From the NCBI GenBank assembly GCA_032622095.1, contig CP136064.1:46141573-46205572 (forward strand): 64,000 nt of DNA, given 5' to 3'. The translations under genes and the position numbers were made by a program. This DNA is from Siphonodentalium dalli (Eukaryota; Mollusca; Scaphopoda; Gadilida; Siphonodentaliidae). Under the pieces are notes generated by a model. The model made no database searches and was not told the origin of the DNA. It was given only the letters and a program-made list of their open reading frames with translations. Of this stretch, positions 25,543 to 38,500 are shown piece after piece (positions within the stretch are counted from its first letter, which is position 1; each line of letters begins with the position of its first letter).

Positions 25543-25734
25543 TTTCTATACATATAACTGATCCACGATTCAGGAATGTTCTATACGCAAAAGGAGGGGG
25601 AAAGGGGGGGGGTATCGGCCGCGACACACGAATGCCATATAAGACAACGAACCCCAATGTATAGGGGGAAATGACATCCTAATATACAAAGGGGTGTGTG
25701 GAATAACTATATAGACGTGGATGCGAAAGGGGGT

Positions 25735-26275
25735 GGGGCGGGAGGAGTTGACACGGATGGAAGTAGAGTGGACTGGGAGGGAGTGTAGAGGTCAGGTGGA
25801 GTGGACAGGGAGGGAAGCGGAATGGACAGGAAGGCAATACACCACAGGGCGGGGAGTTGCTTTAACCCCCTCCCCTCGTCCAAGGGTGTGTGTCTCGCGA
25901 GAAAAAAAATACATGCATTAACTCATATTTTCCTAGATCAGAAAGAGTTGCATCCCCCACAACAACGAACCCAGTGGAGAGAAGAAAACAATATATATAG
26001 CACCCTACAAGGGGATGTAATTATATATATGCTGATGCGTACGGGGGAATGGACAGGGAGGTAGAGTGGACTGGGAGGGAGTGTAGAGGTCGGGCAGAGT
26101 GGACAGGGAGGGAATCGGAGTGTACTGTGAGGAAAGAGGAGTAAATATAAGGAAGGCCATACACCCCACCTGCGAGCAGTTGCTTTCACCCCCTCCTTCG
26201 TCCAATTTTGTGTGTGTCGCGAAAACAAATATACACTCATATTTCCCTAGAACAGAAGAGTTGCATCCCCTGTCT
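25735..26275. repeat. Two direct ~300-bp copies (outer inverted-repeat region)
   Basis: The G-rich segment GAGTGGACTGGGAGGGAGTG and the following CTCGTCC…GTGTGTGTC…AGAGTTGCATCCCC occur at 25,755-25,960 and 26,060-26,270. The first part is also present inverted at 23,850-23,987. Confidence 0.8.
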
Positions 26276-28716
26276 TTGAGCCAAGTCCCCATGCACCATA
26301 CGAAGAGTCTATAATTTACCCTCTGACTACCATAGGAATATCCCACCACCCGTCCAGTCTAATTCATAACCAGCCTATTATTCCTCCCATAGAAATCCAC
26401 TGCTGTTAACCAGCCAAGTCTATTAGAGATTTCACTTAATCGTAAATCTTCTAAGCCCTATAGAATTTATCATCTCCACAAAGGCGAGTATAGGTTGAGG
26501 GGAAACAATAGATAATATCCCATAGAAATACCGGTCAATAGCGTGACATAGCGTATCAACGACATCAATAGCGACGCATTGCACAACGTAGCAACAACAC
26601 TTAGCCGACCATCCGACCAGATCACGATCAGCCGACCAGATACCGATCTAATGGGGGAGCTGCTGCTCGTAATATACTTCTAACAATATATGCTGCTATA
26701 TGTAGTAAATACGTCAGTATACAATGTTTATTGCCATTTCTGGATCAAAAGTTATGATATATTATTGAAGGGGGAAAAAGGCATGAGGAAAACAAATTCA
26801 GCTTGCGGAATTTTTTTATTTTTGAGCTGATGATGACCGGGAACGGGTAGCTAGCCAGGTCATGATGGATCATTTTTCTCCCAACCCAAGAGCCTCATTC
26901 CGAATTTTTGGAAATCTGATGCGATATTCGTGATATCTCGGATGATTTCTGTATATACTGTAAAACAAAGAGGGTTACCCGTGCGCACATGGTTAATACG
27001 TTAGAGTGAAATCGACATGGTCTTGTGAAATCGACATGAATACCTCACACCTGCACCTGCATAGATTCCGAGAAACGCTCGTATTGATATGAAGTATATA
27101 CAACTACACTAATCGTGTTTGTCATGAGAAATGTCCAGATTGGTACCATTAGGAAAGGAAACTTGTTTATATATGATATACAAATGTTAGTTAGACGCGT
27201 TCGACGATTTATTGCAACGATGACAACTGTTCGAATGTGGAACTATTTCGTTCGTCATCTGTGAAGCGGCTATTGTTTACGTCTTACGAAATGTGCAAGT
27301 GATGCCAGTTTCGCTTGGGACCTTCCGTTTGATGGAATGTGTTAGCAAATTAGTCGTTTATATTGCATGTTATGCAACTCTGCGTCTGCAGGTGAGGTTA
27401 TGTTGAAGATTCTTCGTGATTAACATGTTGGAGGCTTATCTCTATTTGTATTAGCGTCCACGAAGTCGTCCGTATTTATTTACTTAAAACGTGAAGCGTA
27501 ACTGGTCGGTCGCCATTGTTTTAGTTGACACAAATCATGATGACGCATTGATAAATTAGTTCCGGCTCTTAATTAAATAGGTAATGCAGTCACGTGGGTA
27601 GGGTGAGACAGCTGGTCACGTGTTGGGTGAGACAGGAAATATCACCCAGCTATCTCACACGGGTTGCTTGTGCTAAAGTGTGTAGGGGTGGGAGAAAACA
27701 ATATCCCACGAATTGGGATTCTGATTCGGACCTAAGCCCGGTGGAGTCGTGCATGCGGTCGGTTGGAAACAATAAAGAGCGTTCTATGCTTATCTATTAC
27801 TTATATTGTATGAATACACTGATACTAAACACACTCTAGTAAAACATGGTGAATACATCCCGTGGTATTTACCGTGGTGATTGGAACATATAAAATGATG
27901 TAATTTTACAAAATTGTTACCGTGGTAAAACTTCATCTGGAGAATCGTCACCATATTATACGCACACATGTATTTACTCTATAGTGAAATTGGCCCATCC
28001 ACATATTTCACCAAGGTATTTTACCGGGATGTAAATGTATATGCGGTGGTCAGAGTAATTCTACCAGGGTAATTTATCTCGATATTAGCGTAATTTATCA
28101 CGGACCAGGTAGTACCGGGGTATGTTTTTATAAGCATTAAAGTTTGAGACATCATATTGGAGGTCATATGAATGGTACATGTGATTACATAAAGTGTTAA
28201 ACTCTTCTGGACTTAGTTGACTTATTTATAAGATTATTCTTGTCCCATTGTGTTAAGAGTATGATACCGGGTACAATTGTCTTCCACTGAATAACTAACA
28301 AAATATGATTTTCTACTTACGAAAGAGACCTAAAACATCTCGCTGTGAAATTTGCTATTGTGAAATAAGTTATCGCTCGTACCACTGTAAAAACACTTTA
28401 GTAAAAGCCCCGTGAAACATAGTATACCAGGCACTACTCTTGTAAAATATGGTAAAGTCAGGTAAAATAATGTTATACTCTGGTAAATCATGGTGTATTA
28501 CCACTACATACAAAACATAAAACAACATGGGAGGGTACCAGCAATTTAGAGATTTATTGGACTCCACCTTGCAGTGTTGTTTCCATTTTGGACTTAAATA
28601 TACAAACAAAAAACAATATTCACAACACAACGCACCTAAACTGTTGGCCATGCATATTGGAATAGATGTTGTACGATCAGTGTGTAAGTGTAGACTTAAA
28701 TGCAGTCTGAACTGCT
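26276..28716. other. No recognisable gene; TACC.GGTA-rich stretch at 27,835-28,505
   Basis: Mostly unique sequence. Between 27,835 and 28,505 variants of TTTACCGTGGTAAA and TAAAACATGGTGAATA recur many times, perhaps a decayed repeat. The frame 28,370-28,867 (-) crosses the boundary of the hAT-like insertion, so it cannot be an old gene. Confidence 0.5.
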
Positions 28717-28724
28717 CCAAGGAC

Positions 28725-30544
28725 CAGGGGCGGCGGAAGCCACAAAAAAGTGGGGGGGGGGCAACATTTAAAAAATATATACTACATTGTACATGTATGA
28801 ATTGAAAACTGTTCCAACGTGCGCCAGCGCAAAGATTGTTTAGTATGATGTTATTCGTGGCTACCATTATGAAGGTAGAAAATAAGAAAGAGTTTAAATG
28901 ATGCTAATCTGCTATACTCACTTATTTTTGCAGCAAATGTGTGAAAGATGACCGATGACGTTGATACAACTTCTAAAACCTGCATCCTTTGTCATAAATG
29001 TTATGATGAACTTAGTATACCCTATACTGTATAATCCAATTAACTCCACACACGACAACCGTTGATATCGAAGAAACAATAATCACAAGTAACTTTGAAT
29101 ATTAAATAACACTATAATATATATGTACACAGACACTTGCATGTACACCGTAAACTTTGTGTAGAAAATAATTATTCTAACTCTTCTTATTTCTCGGTAA
29201 TAACGAATTAGCTGAGTTGATAAAAATCATAGTCAAGTTATTCCAATGAATACTCAGCATCAACTGATATTGTATATAGCAAGTGATCTCATATCAGGAG
29301 TTTGACCACCTTGGCATGAACTTGTATACCTGCCAAGCCCCAGGTTTGCACTTTTATTGAAGACACTCAAAATTAAACCTTTGATTTGTACAATGAATGT
29401 GATTTTAATTAGACAAGTTGCTGGGTCCAAGACATGGCTATATGATGGTGTCCCCAGAAGACCTGAGCTCTACAAAGAACTCAAAGTCTGTAGTTAAATT
29501 CCCAGAGGGCAATTACTCAGACAAGGTGTCAATACTGACCACATGATTAACTATCTATCTTGCTAGCCATAGCCAACGGGCATAAGTGCAGAGGCGGACT
29601 GGCCGATCGGGAGACCGGGAAATTTCCCGATGGGCCGATGGCCGTGGGGGGGGGGGGGGGGGGTATATGTGATTGGGCCGCAAATGAAACCGACGTGGGC
29701 CGCCACATGTGTTGTTTAACCAGCCTAATTGGCTAATCGTAATTTTGTCATTAAATGGAATTTTCAGCATCATATATATAACACCACGTAAAGACCCCGT
29801 TAATCTCGAGATTTTAACGACAACTCCCAGCTGTAAATCCCAAAAAAAATTCTCACGCACCCCTCCCGGACCCTCCCCCAATTGAAATTTCCAACACAAT
29901 AGGAACGCTTCAGTTGAAGCCAGTCTAGATGCTAGGATTAGCGATTTTCTTGTATAGTTTTCAAAATTTTCTCACCCCGGGCCGAACAACCATGGACAGC
30001 CCGGTGTGTCCTGGTCTCTTGTCTGTAGCCGTGTGCATTTGTCTGGGGTTAGACCGCTAGATGTTAGAATTTATGCAATTTTTCAGGTAAAAATATCTGA
30101 ATGGTCTCTTACCGGGAACATATAGAACCATGGTTTATGAATATATAGGATATTAGGCCAGAGCACTGAGGTGCAAGGGGGTGCAAATGGAATTGTGCAA
30201 ACACATGTATTTGGTCTGATTCTGATTCAAGGGGGGGGGGGGGTGTGAAGTTGGAATTGCCCAAGGTGGACACCCCTGCACAGATTCTGATTCAAGGGGG
30301 TGCAGATGGGCCGGTATTATATTCATTTCCCGGGCCGGTTTTTTGGCCCAGTCCGCCTCTGGGCATAACTGATAAGATTAAACACATTTATTTGTCTACT
30401 AATCACTGTACTAATGGAATGTTTTCTTGGGAATAAAAAATTATTTTCTCCAATGTATTTACTATTGGAAGAGTATGTACCCATAATTGGAGAAAAAGTG
30501 GGGGGGGGCGGGCCCCCTGTGCCCCCCCGGCTCCGCCGCCCCTG
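28725..30544. mobile_element. hAT-like non-autonomous element with 8-bp target duplication
   Basis: The ends are CAGGGGCGGCGGA and its inverse TCCGCCGCCCCTG. They are flanked by a perfect 8-bp direct repeat, CCAAGGAC, at 28,717-28,724 and 30,545-30,552. An 8-bp duplication with CAG-G-G type ends is characteristic of the hAT superfamily. No transposase is visible. Another element (29,589-30,361) sits inside it, so the original length was ~1.04 kb. Confidence 0.85.
29589..30361. mobile_element. Nested element, CAGAGGCGGACTGG ends
   Basis: Ends CAGAGGCGGACTGG… and …CCAGTCCGCCTCTG are inverted repeats continuing into GGCC/CCGGGAAAT. Flanks GGCATAAGTG (29,579-29,588) and GGCATAACTG (30,362-30,371) match at 9 of 10 positions, a probable ~10-bp target duplication. 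Poly-G tracts at 29,646-29,662 and ~30,230 and a GATTCTGATTCAAGGGGG direct repeat lie inside. No protein gene. A Mutator-like duplication length with hAT-like ends leaves the class open. Confidence 0.75.
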
Positions 30545-30552
30545 CCAAGGAC

Positions 30553-31235
30553 AACATACCAGACTTTAGTCCGGGGATAAGACTAAGATTTATACTATAT
30601 ATACTATATTATTATATGATATTATATCTCACGTGACTTTCTCACATTCTGATTGGCTGCACATTGCTATACTATTTTACGATAGTACCCCAGTAGGATT
30701 CCTACATGCCTACTATTCTTTTTCTATTTATAGTAACAAACTCGTTTCGCGAAATCGGGTTGCCGTCTGAAGATACGGCCAATCTTAAACTATACCTTGT
30801 GCGATATTTGTTGCAATGTCGGTATATCATTAGATTTATTGGTGAATTGCAATGATCTTACAAATGTCCGATCATATCTAGCCAATGTATTTAATAGTTT
30901 GTCCGTTTAGTTGGCAAGCGGTCAGTCCCAATTTTGTAATGCCAGTGGACGTTATTTATAATTTCGTTTTTCGTTTTAATCGAAGATAAGCAAGTTAACA
31001 TCTAAAATTTCGCCAAAATGTCTTTGCTAATGACGTATTCATAGAAACGAATCATGAAATGACGATGTTAGATGTAACTAATAACAAAGTTATGCTCCTT
31101 TGCCATCGTCAAAAGATTGCCGTAAATTGTAAAATCTGAGACCGATTTCCAAAATTAAAGGTAAATAAAAATGTGACAAAATCAGACTCAGAAATTGTGT
31201 TAGAATTGGCACAAATGTTCGATATAACATAATAA
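30553..31235. other. No recognisable gene
   Basis: AT-rich unique sequence; nothing supportable. Confidence 0.6.
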
Positions 31236-31370
31236 ATAATGAATGCCTTGTCGCTGACTATGCCAAAATAGTGGTCCTTGATGAGGAATAGTCCACTCGC
31301 ATGCGGCTCGTGGACTATTCCTCCTCTCGGACCACTATTTTGGCATAGTCAACTCCAAGCCATTCATTAT
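31236..31370. repeat. 135-bp fold-back element
   Basis: Long imperfect palindrome: ATAATGAATG…TGACTATGCCAAAATAGTGG…GAGGAATAGTCCAC, a short centre of about 13 bp, then the inverse order ending CATTCATTAT. The arms differ mainly in short asymmetric bulges (TTGAT/CTC, TCGC/ACTC). It has the appearance of a fold-back MITE; no target duplication is clear. Confidence 0.9.
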
Positions 31371-34300
31371 CTATATAGTATTACCTCACCTCATTCGAAA
31401 TCACATGATGCGTTATTAGCTGCCTCATATCATTAATACTAGGGAATTTAGAACTCAGTTATTCACAAAACCCACCTTTGACTGGGACCAACCCATATAA
31501 AAAGAGGTGTGTGAAGTTAGAAACCATTACCCAGTACCCAGCACCCAGTTCAAAACGTAGACATAACATTGGAATATCTCATTACGGTAGACGGGGGAGG
31601 TGGCGGATTTAGTTCGTTGTTTTTGCAGTAATTCTCAATCTGTCCGTGGGAGGGGGTGCAGGATTTGGGCTCGGAACCATTGGCGGCTCATCTATCCTAT
31701 CCCAACGTCAAATGACTTCTAGTCACAGGGAGGGACCGAGAGGGACGGATTTCGAATAGGTTTCTTAACAATACGCCAGACACCTGCTCGCAAATTCACG
31801 AAGTGGCCGTTATAAGTTGTCATGTTGATCGGGGAGGTGCACGACGGTTTTCTGTTCCATTTGGGCGCAAATCTAACTGCGCCCTTCTGTATAGAGCCTA
31901 TATTCCCGTGGGGGGGGGTGGGGGGTCCGATAGGGGTGCACGAGAGGGGCCACGGAAGTGTCGGGGGCTGAATTTGGCACTGGGTATATGTGCAACAAAA
32001 CACATAGAAACACTATCCCGTTGGGAAAATTTACCCCAAAAAATGGGAGGGACCATGAAGAGCGTTTCTGATTTTGAATAGGTTTCTGGAAAGCCAATTG
32101 GTTGCCAGAAACCAGTTCGTTGTTTTCTTAATTACTCACAACCTGATGGTGGTAGGGGGTGGAAAATTTAGGTTCTGATCGATCCGCAGATTCTCTACCC
32201 GACCCCCATTCCAAATCACTTATGACCCCCCGGGGAGGCACCGATGGGGACATATTTCGAATAGGTTTCTGGTACGCGAATTGGGCGTCAGAAACCAGTT
32301 CGTCGTTCTCGCATTAACTCTCAATCTGTCCGTGGGAGGGGGTGGTCAATTTGGGTTCACATCGATCCTTAGATTATCTACCCGATCCCCACTTCAAATC
32401 GCTTACGACCCCCGGGGAGGCACCGATAGGGGCGGATTTCGAATAGGTTTCTGGAATGCGAATAGGTTTCTGGAATGCGAATTGGATGTCAGAAACCAGT
32501 TCGTTGTCGCTACAGTAACTCTCAATCTGTCCGTGGGAGGGGGTGCAGGATTTGGTCTCGGGACAATTGGCTGCCCGCCTACCCGACCCCCACGTCAAAT
32601 AAATTTTACCCCGAGGAGAGGGACCGGGAGGGGTGGATTTCGAATAGGATTCTGAATAGTACGCCAGAAACCAATTCGCAAATTATCGTAATGGCTGTCG
32701 TTGTGTTGGCCGGAAGGTGCACGACGGGTTTGCTATTCCATTTGGGCTCAATTATAAATAATATAGAGCCTATACTCCCCGGGGGTGGAGTCCACGGAGG
32801 GGTGCACGAGAGGGGCCTCGGAGGTGTCGGAGGCTGAATTTGGCACTGGGTATGTGCAACAAAACACATAAAACACTATCCCGTTGGAAAAATTTACCCA
32901 AAAAATGGGAGGGATCATGAAGAGCGTTTCTGATTTTGAATAGGTTTCTGGAAAGCCAATTGGTTGCCAGAAACCAGTTCGTTGTTTTCTTAATTACTCA
33001 CAACCTGATGGTGGTAGGGCGTGGAAAATTTGGGTTCTGGTCGATCCGCAGATTCTCTACCCGACCCCCATTCCAAATCACTTATGACCCCCGGGGATGC
33101 ACCGATAGGGGCATATTTCGAATAGGTTTCTGGAACGCGAATTGGGCGTCAGAAACCAGTTCGTCGTTCTCGCATTAACCCTCAATCTATCCGTGGGAGG
33201 GGGTGGTCAATTTGGGTTCAAGTCGATCCTTAGATTATCTACCCGATCCCCACTTCAAATCGCTTATGACCCCCGGGGAGGCACCGATAGGGGCGGATTT
33301 CGAATAGGTTTCTGGAATGCGAATAGGTTTCTGGGACGCGAATTGGATGTCAGAAACCAGTTCGTTGTCGCTACAGTAACTCCCAATCTGTCCGTGGGAG
33401 GGGGTGCATGATTTGGGATCGCGACAATTGGCTGCCCGCCTACCCGACCCCCACGCCAAATAAATTTTACCCCGAGGAGATGGACCGGGAGGGGTGGATT
33501 TCGAATAGGATTCTGAATAGTACGCCAGAAACCAATTAGTAAATTATCGTAATGGCTGTCGTTGTGTTGGCCGGGAGGTGCACGACGGGTTTGCTATTCC
33601 ATTTGGGCTCAATTATAAATAATATAGAGCCTATACTCCCCGGGGGTGGGGTCCACGGAGGGGTGCACGAGAGGGGCATCGGAGGTGTCGGAGGCTGAAT
33701 TTGACACTGGGTATGTGCAACAAAACACATAGAAACACTATCCCGTTGGGAAAATTTACCCCAAAAAATGGGAGGGACCATGAAGAGCGTTTCTGATTTT
33801 GAATAGGTTTCTGGAAAGCCAATTGGTTGCCAGAAACCAGTTCGTTGTTTTCTTAATTACGCACAACCTGATGGTGGTAGGGGGTGGAATATTTGGGTTC
33901 TGGTCGATCCGCAGATTCTCTACCCGACCCCCATTCCAAATCACTTATGACCCCCGGGGAGGCACCGATAGGGGCATATTTCGAATAGGTTTCTGGAACG
34001 CGAATTGGGCGTCAGAAACCAGTTCGTCGTTCTCGCATTAACTCTCAATCTATCCGTGGGAGGGGGTGGTCAATTTGGGTTCACGTCGATCCTTAGATTA
34101 TCTACCCGATCCCCACTTCAAATCGCTTATGACCCCCGGGGAGGCACCGATAGGGGCGGATTTCGAATAGGTTTCTGGAATGCGAATAGGTTTCTGGGAC
34201 GCGAATTGGATGTCAGAAACCAGTTCGTTGTCGCTACAGTAACTCCCAATCTGTCCGTGGGAGGGGGTGCAGGATTTGGGCTCGGGGCAATTGGCTGCCC

Positions 34301-35523
34301 GCCTACCCGACCCCACGTCAAATAAATTTTACCCCGAGGAGAGGGACCGGGAGGGGCGGATTTCGAATAGGATTCTGAATAGTACGCCAGAAACCAATTC
34401 GGAAATTATCGTAATGGCTGTCGTTGTGTTGGCCGGGAGGTGCACGACGGGTTTGCTATTCCATTTGGGCTCAATTATAAATAATATAGAGCCTATACTC
34501 CCCGGGGGTGGGGTCCACGGAGGGGTGCACGAGAGGGGCATCGGAGGTGTCGGAGGCTGAATTTGGCACTGGGTATGTGCAACAAAACACATAGAAACAC
34601 TATCCCGTTGGGAAAATTTACCCAAAAAAATGGGAGGGACCATGAAGAGCGTTTCTGATTTTGAATAGGTTTCTGGAAAGCCAATTGGTTGCCAGAAACC
34701 AGTTCGTTGTTTTCTTAATTACTCACAACCTGATGGTGGTAGGGGTGGAAAATTTGGGTTCTGGTCGATCCGCAGATTCTCTACCCGACCCCCATTCCAA
34801 ATCACTTATGACCCCCGGGGAGGCACCGATAGGGGCATATTTCGAATAGGTTTCTGGAACGCGAATTGGGCGTCAGAAACCAGTTCGTCGTTCTCGCATT
34901 AACTCTCAATCTATCCGTGGGAGGGAGTGGTCAATTTGGGTTCACGTCGATCCTTAGATTATCTACACGATCCCCACTTCAAATCGCTTATGACACCGGG
35001 GGGGGGGGCACCGATAGGGGCGGATTTCGAATAGGTTTCTGGAATGCGAATAGGTTTCTGGTACGCGAATTGGATGTCAGAAACCAGTTCGTTGTCGCTA
35101 CAGTAACTCCCAATCTGTCCGTGGGAGGGGGTGCAGGATTTGGGCTCGGGACAATTGGCTGCCCGCCTACCCGACCCCCACGTCAAATAAATTTTACCCC
35201 GAGGAGAGGGACCGGGAGGGGTGGATTTCGAATAGGATTTTGAATAGTACGCCAGAAACCAATTCGCAAATTATCGTAATGGCTGTCGTTGTGTTGGCCG
35301 GGAGGTGCACGACGGGTTTGCTATTCCATTTGGGCTCAATTATAAATAATATAGAGCCTATACTCCCCGGGGGTGGAGTCCACGGAGGGGTGCACGAGAG
35401 GGGCCTCGGAGGTGTCGGAGGCTGAATTTGGCACTGGGTATGTGCAACAAAACACATAAAACACTATCCCGTTGGAAAAATTTACCCAAAAAATGGGAGG
35501 GATCATGAAGAGCGTTTCTGATT

Positions 35524-38500
35524 TTGAATAGGTTTCTGGAAAGCCAATTGGTTGCCAGAAACCAGTTCGTTGTTTTCTTAATTACTCACAACCTGATGGT
35601 GGTAGGGCGTGGAAAATTTGGGTTCTGGTCGATCCGCAGATTCTCTACCCGACCCCCATTCCAAATCACTTATGACCCCCGGGGATGCACCGATAGGGGC
35701 ATATTTCGAATAGGTTTCTGGAACGCGAATTGGGCGTCAGAAACCAGTTCGTCGTTCTCGCATTAACCCTCAATCTATCCGTGCAATGGGAGGGGGTGGT
35801 CAATTTGGGTTCAAGTCGATCCTTAGATTATCTACCCGATCCCCACTTCAAATCGCTTATGACCCCCGGGGAGGCACCGATAGGGGCGGATTTCGAATAG
35901 GTTTCTGGAATGCGAATAGGTTTCTGGGACGCGAATTGGATGTCAGAAACCAGTTCGTTGTCGCTACAGTAACTCCCAATCTGTCCGTGCACGGAGGGGG
36001 TGCATGATTTGGGATCGCGACAATTGGCTGCCCGCCTACCCGACCCCCACGTCAAATAAATTTTACCCCGAGGAGATGGACCGAGAGGGGTGGATTTCGA
36101 ATAGGATTCTGAATAGTACGCCAGAAACCAATTAGTAAATTATCGTAATGGCTGTCGTTGTGTTGGCCGGGAGGTGCACGACGGGTTTGCTATTCCATTT
36201 GGGCTCAATTATAAATAATATAGAGCCTATACTCCCCGGGGGTGGGGTCCACGGAGGGGTGCACGAGAGGGGCATCGGAGGTGTCGGAGGCTGAATTTGG
36301 CACTGGGTATGTGCAACAAAACACATAGAAACACTATCCCGTTGGGAAAATTTACCCAAAAAATGGGAGGGACCATGAAGAGCGTTTCTGATTTTGAATA
36401 GGTTTCTGGAAAGCCAATTGGTTGCCAGAAACCAGTTCGTTGTTTTCTTAATTACGCACAACCTGATGGTGGTAGGGGGTGGAATATTTGGGTTCTGGTC
36501 GATCCGCAGATTCTCTACCCGACCCCCATTCCAAATCACTTATGACCCCCGGGGAGGCACCGATAGGGGCATATTTCGAATAGGTTTCTGGAACGCGAAT
36601 TGGGCGTCAGAAACCAGTTCGTCGTTCTCGCATTAACTCTCAATCTATCCGTGGGAGGGGGTGGTCAATTTGGGTTCACGTCGATCCTTAGATTATCTAC
36701 CCGATCCCCACTTCAAATCGCTTATGACCCCCGGGGAGGCACCGATAGGGGCGGATTTCGAATAGGTTTCTGGAATGCGAATAGGTTTCTGGGACGCGAA
36801 TTGGATGTCAGAAACCAGTTCGTTGTCGCTACAGTAACTCCCAATCTGTCCGTGGGAGGGGGTGCAGGATTTGGGCTCGGGGCAATTGGCTGCCCGCCTA
36901 CCCGACCCCCACGTCAAATAAATTTTACCCCGAGGAGAGGGACCGGGAGGGGCGGATTTCGAATAGGGTTCTGAATAGTACGCCAGAAACCAATTCGGAA
37001 ATTATCGTAATGGCTGTCGTTGTGTTGGCCGGGAGGTGCACGACGGGTTTGCTATTCCATTTGGGCTCAATTATAAATAATATAGAGCCTATACTCCCCG
37101 GGGGTGGGGTCCACGGAGGGGTGCACGAGAGGGGCATCGGCGGTGTCGGAGGCTGAATTTGGCACTGGGTATGTGCAACAAAACACATAAAACACTATCC
37201 CTTTGGAAAAATTTACCCAAAAAATGGGAGGGACCATGAAGAGCGTTTCTGATTTTGAATAGGTTTCTGGAAAGCCAATTGGTTGCCAGAAACCTGTTCG
37301 TTGTTTTCTTAATTACTCACAACCTGATGGTGGTAGGGGGTGGAAAATTTGGGTTCTGGTCGATCCGCAGATTCTCTACCCGACCCCCATTCCAAATCAC
37401 TTATGACCCCCGGGGAGGCACCGATAGGGGCATATTTCGAATAGGTTTCTGGAACGCGAATTGGGCGTCAGAAACCAGTTCGTCGTTCTCGCATTAACTC
37501 TCAATCTATCCGTGGGAGGGAGTGGTCAATTTGGGTTCACGTCGATCCTTAGATTATCTACACGATCCCCACTTCAAATCGCTTATGACACCCGGGGGGG
37601 GGGCACCGATAGGGGCGGATTTCGAATAGGTTTCTGGAATGCGAATAGGTTTCTGGTACGCGAATTGGATGTCAGAAACCAGTTCGTTGTCGCTACAGTA
37701 ACTCCCAATCTGTCCGTGGGAGGGGGTGCAGGATTTGGGCTCGGGACAATTGGCTGCCCGCCTACCCGACCCCCACGTCAAATAAATTTTACCCCGAGGA
37801 GAGGGACCGGGAGGGGTGGATTTCGAATAGGATTCTGAATAGTACGCCAGAAACCAATTCGCAAATTATCGTAATGGCTGTCGTTGTGTTGGCCGGGAGG
37901 TGCACGACGGGTTTGCTATTCCATTTGGGCTCAATTATAAATAATATAGAGCCTATACTCCCCGGGGGTGGAGTCCACGGAGGGGTGCACGAGAGGGGCC
38001 TCGGAGGTGTCGGAGGCTGAATTTGGCACTGGGTATGTGCAACAAAACACATAAAACACTATCCCGTTGGAAAAATTTACCCAAAAAATGGGAGGGATCA
38101 TGAAGAGCGTTTCTGATTTTGAATAGGTTTCTGGAAAGCCAATTGGTTGCCAGAAACCAGTTCGTTGTTTTCTTAATTACTCACAACCTGATGGTGGTAG
38201 GGCGTGGAAAATTTGGGTTCTGGTCGATCCGCAGATTCTCTACCCGACCCCCATTCCAAATCACTTATGACCCCCGGGGATGCACCGATAGGGGCATATT
38301 TCGAATAGGTTTCTGGAACGCGAATTGGGCGTCAGAAACCAGTTCGTCGTTCTCGCATTAACCCTCAATCTATCCGTGCAATGGGAGGGGGTGGTCAATT
38401 TGGGTTCAAGTCGATCCTTAGATTATCTACCCGATCCCCACTTCAAATCGCTTATGACCCCCGGGGAGGCACCGATAGGGGCGGATTTCGAATAGGTTTC

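Larger units (their letters stand above)
23850..26275. mobile_element. Inverted-repeat element with virus-like gene remnants
   Basis: A 64-bp inverted repeat (23,988-24,051 and 25,479-25,542) differs at only a few positions. Outside it the left flank (23,850-23,987, rich in TCCCTCCCTGTCCACTCC) recurs inverted on the right, there in two copies (25,740-25,870 and 26,045-26,190), so the true terminal repeats are ~200 bp and the right one is partly duplicated or interrupted. The interior holds a broken zinc-finger/acidic gene on + and two coding-like fragments on -. No target duplication is visible. I read it as an internally deleted relative of a Polinton/adintovirus-type element; this is inference from gene style. 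Confidence 0.6.

Noticed and set aside
28370-28867. 165-codon minus-strand frame as a gene
   Set aside because: It spans the left end and target duplication of the hAT-like element, so it cannot be an old conserved gene; no motifs.
32040-32060. Promoter-like or ribosome-binding motifs of bacterial type
   Set aside because: Nothing in the window suggests bacterial DNA; such matches are chance.
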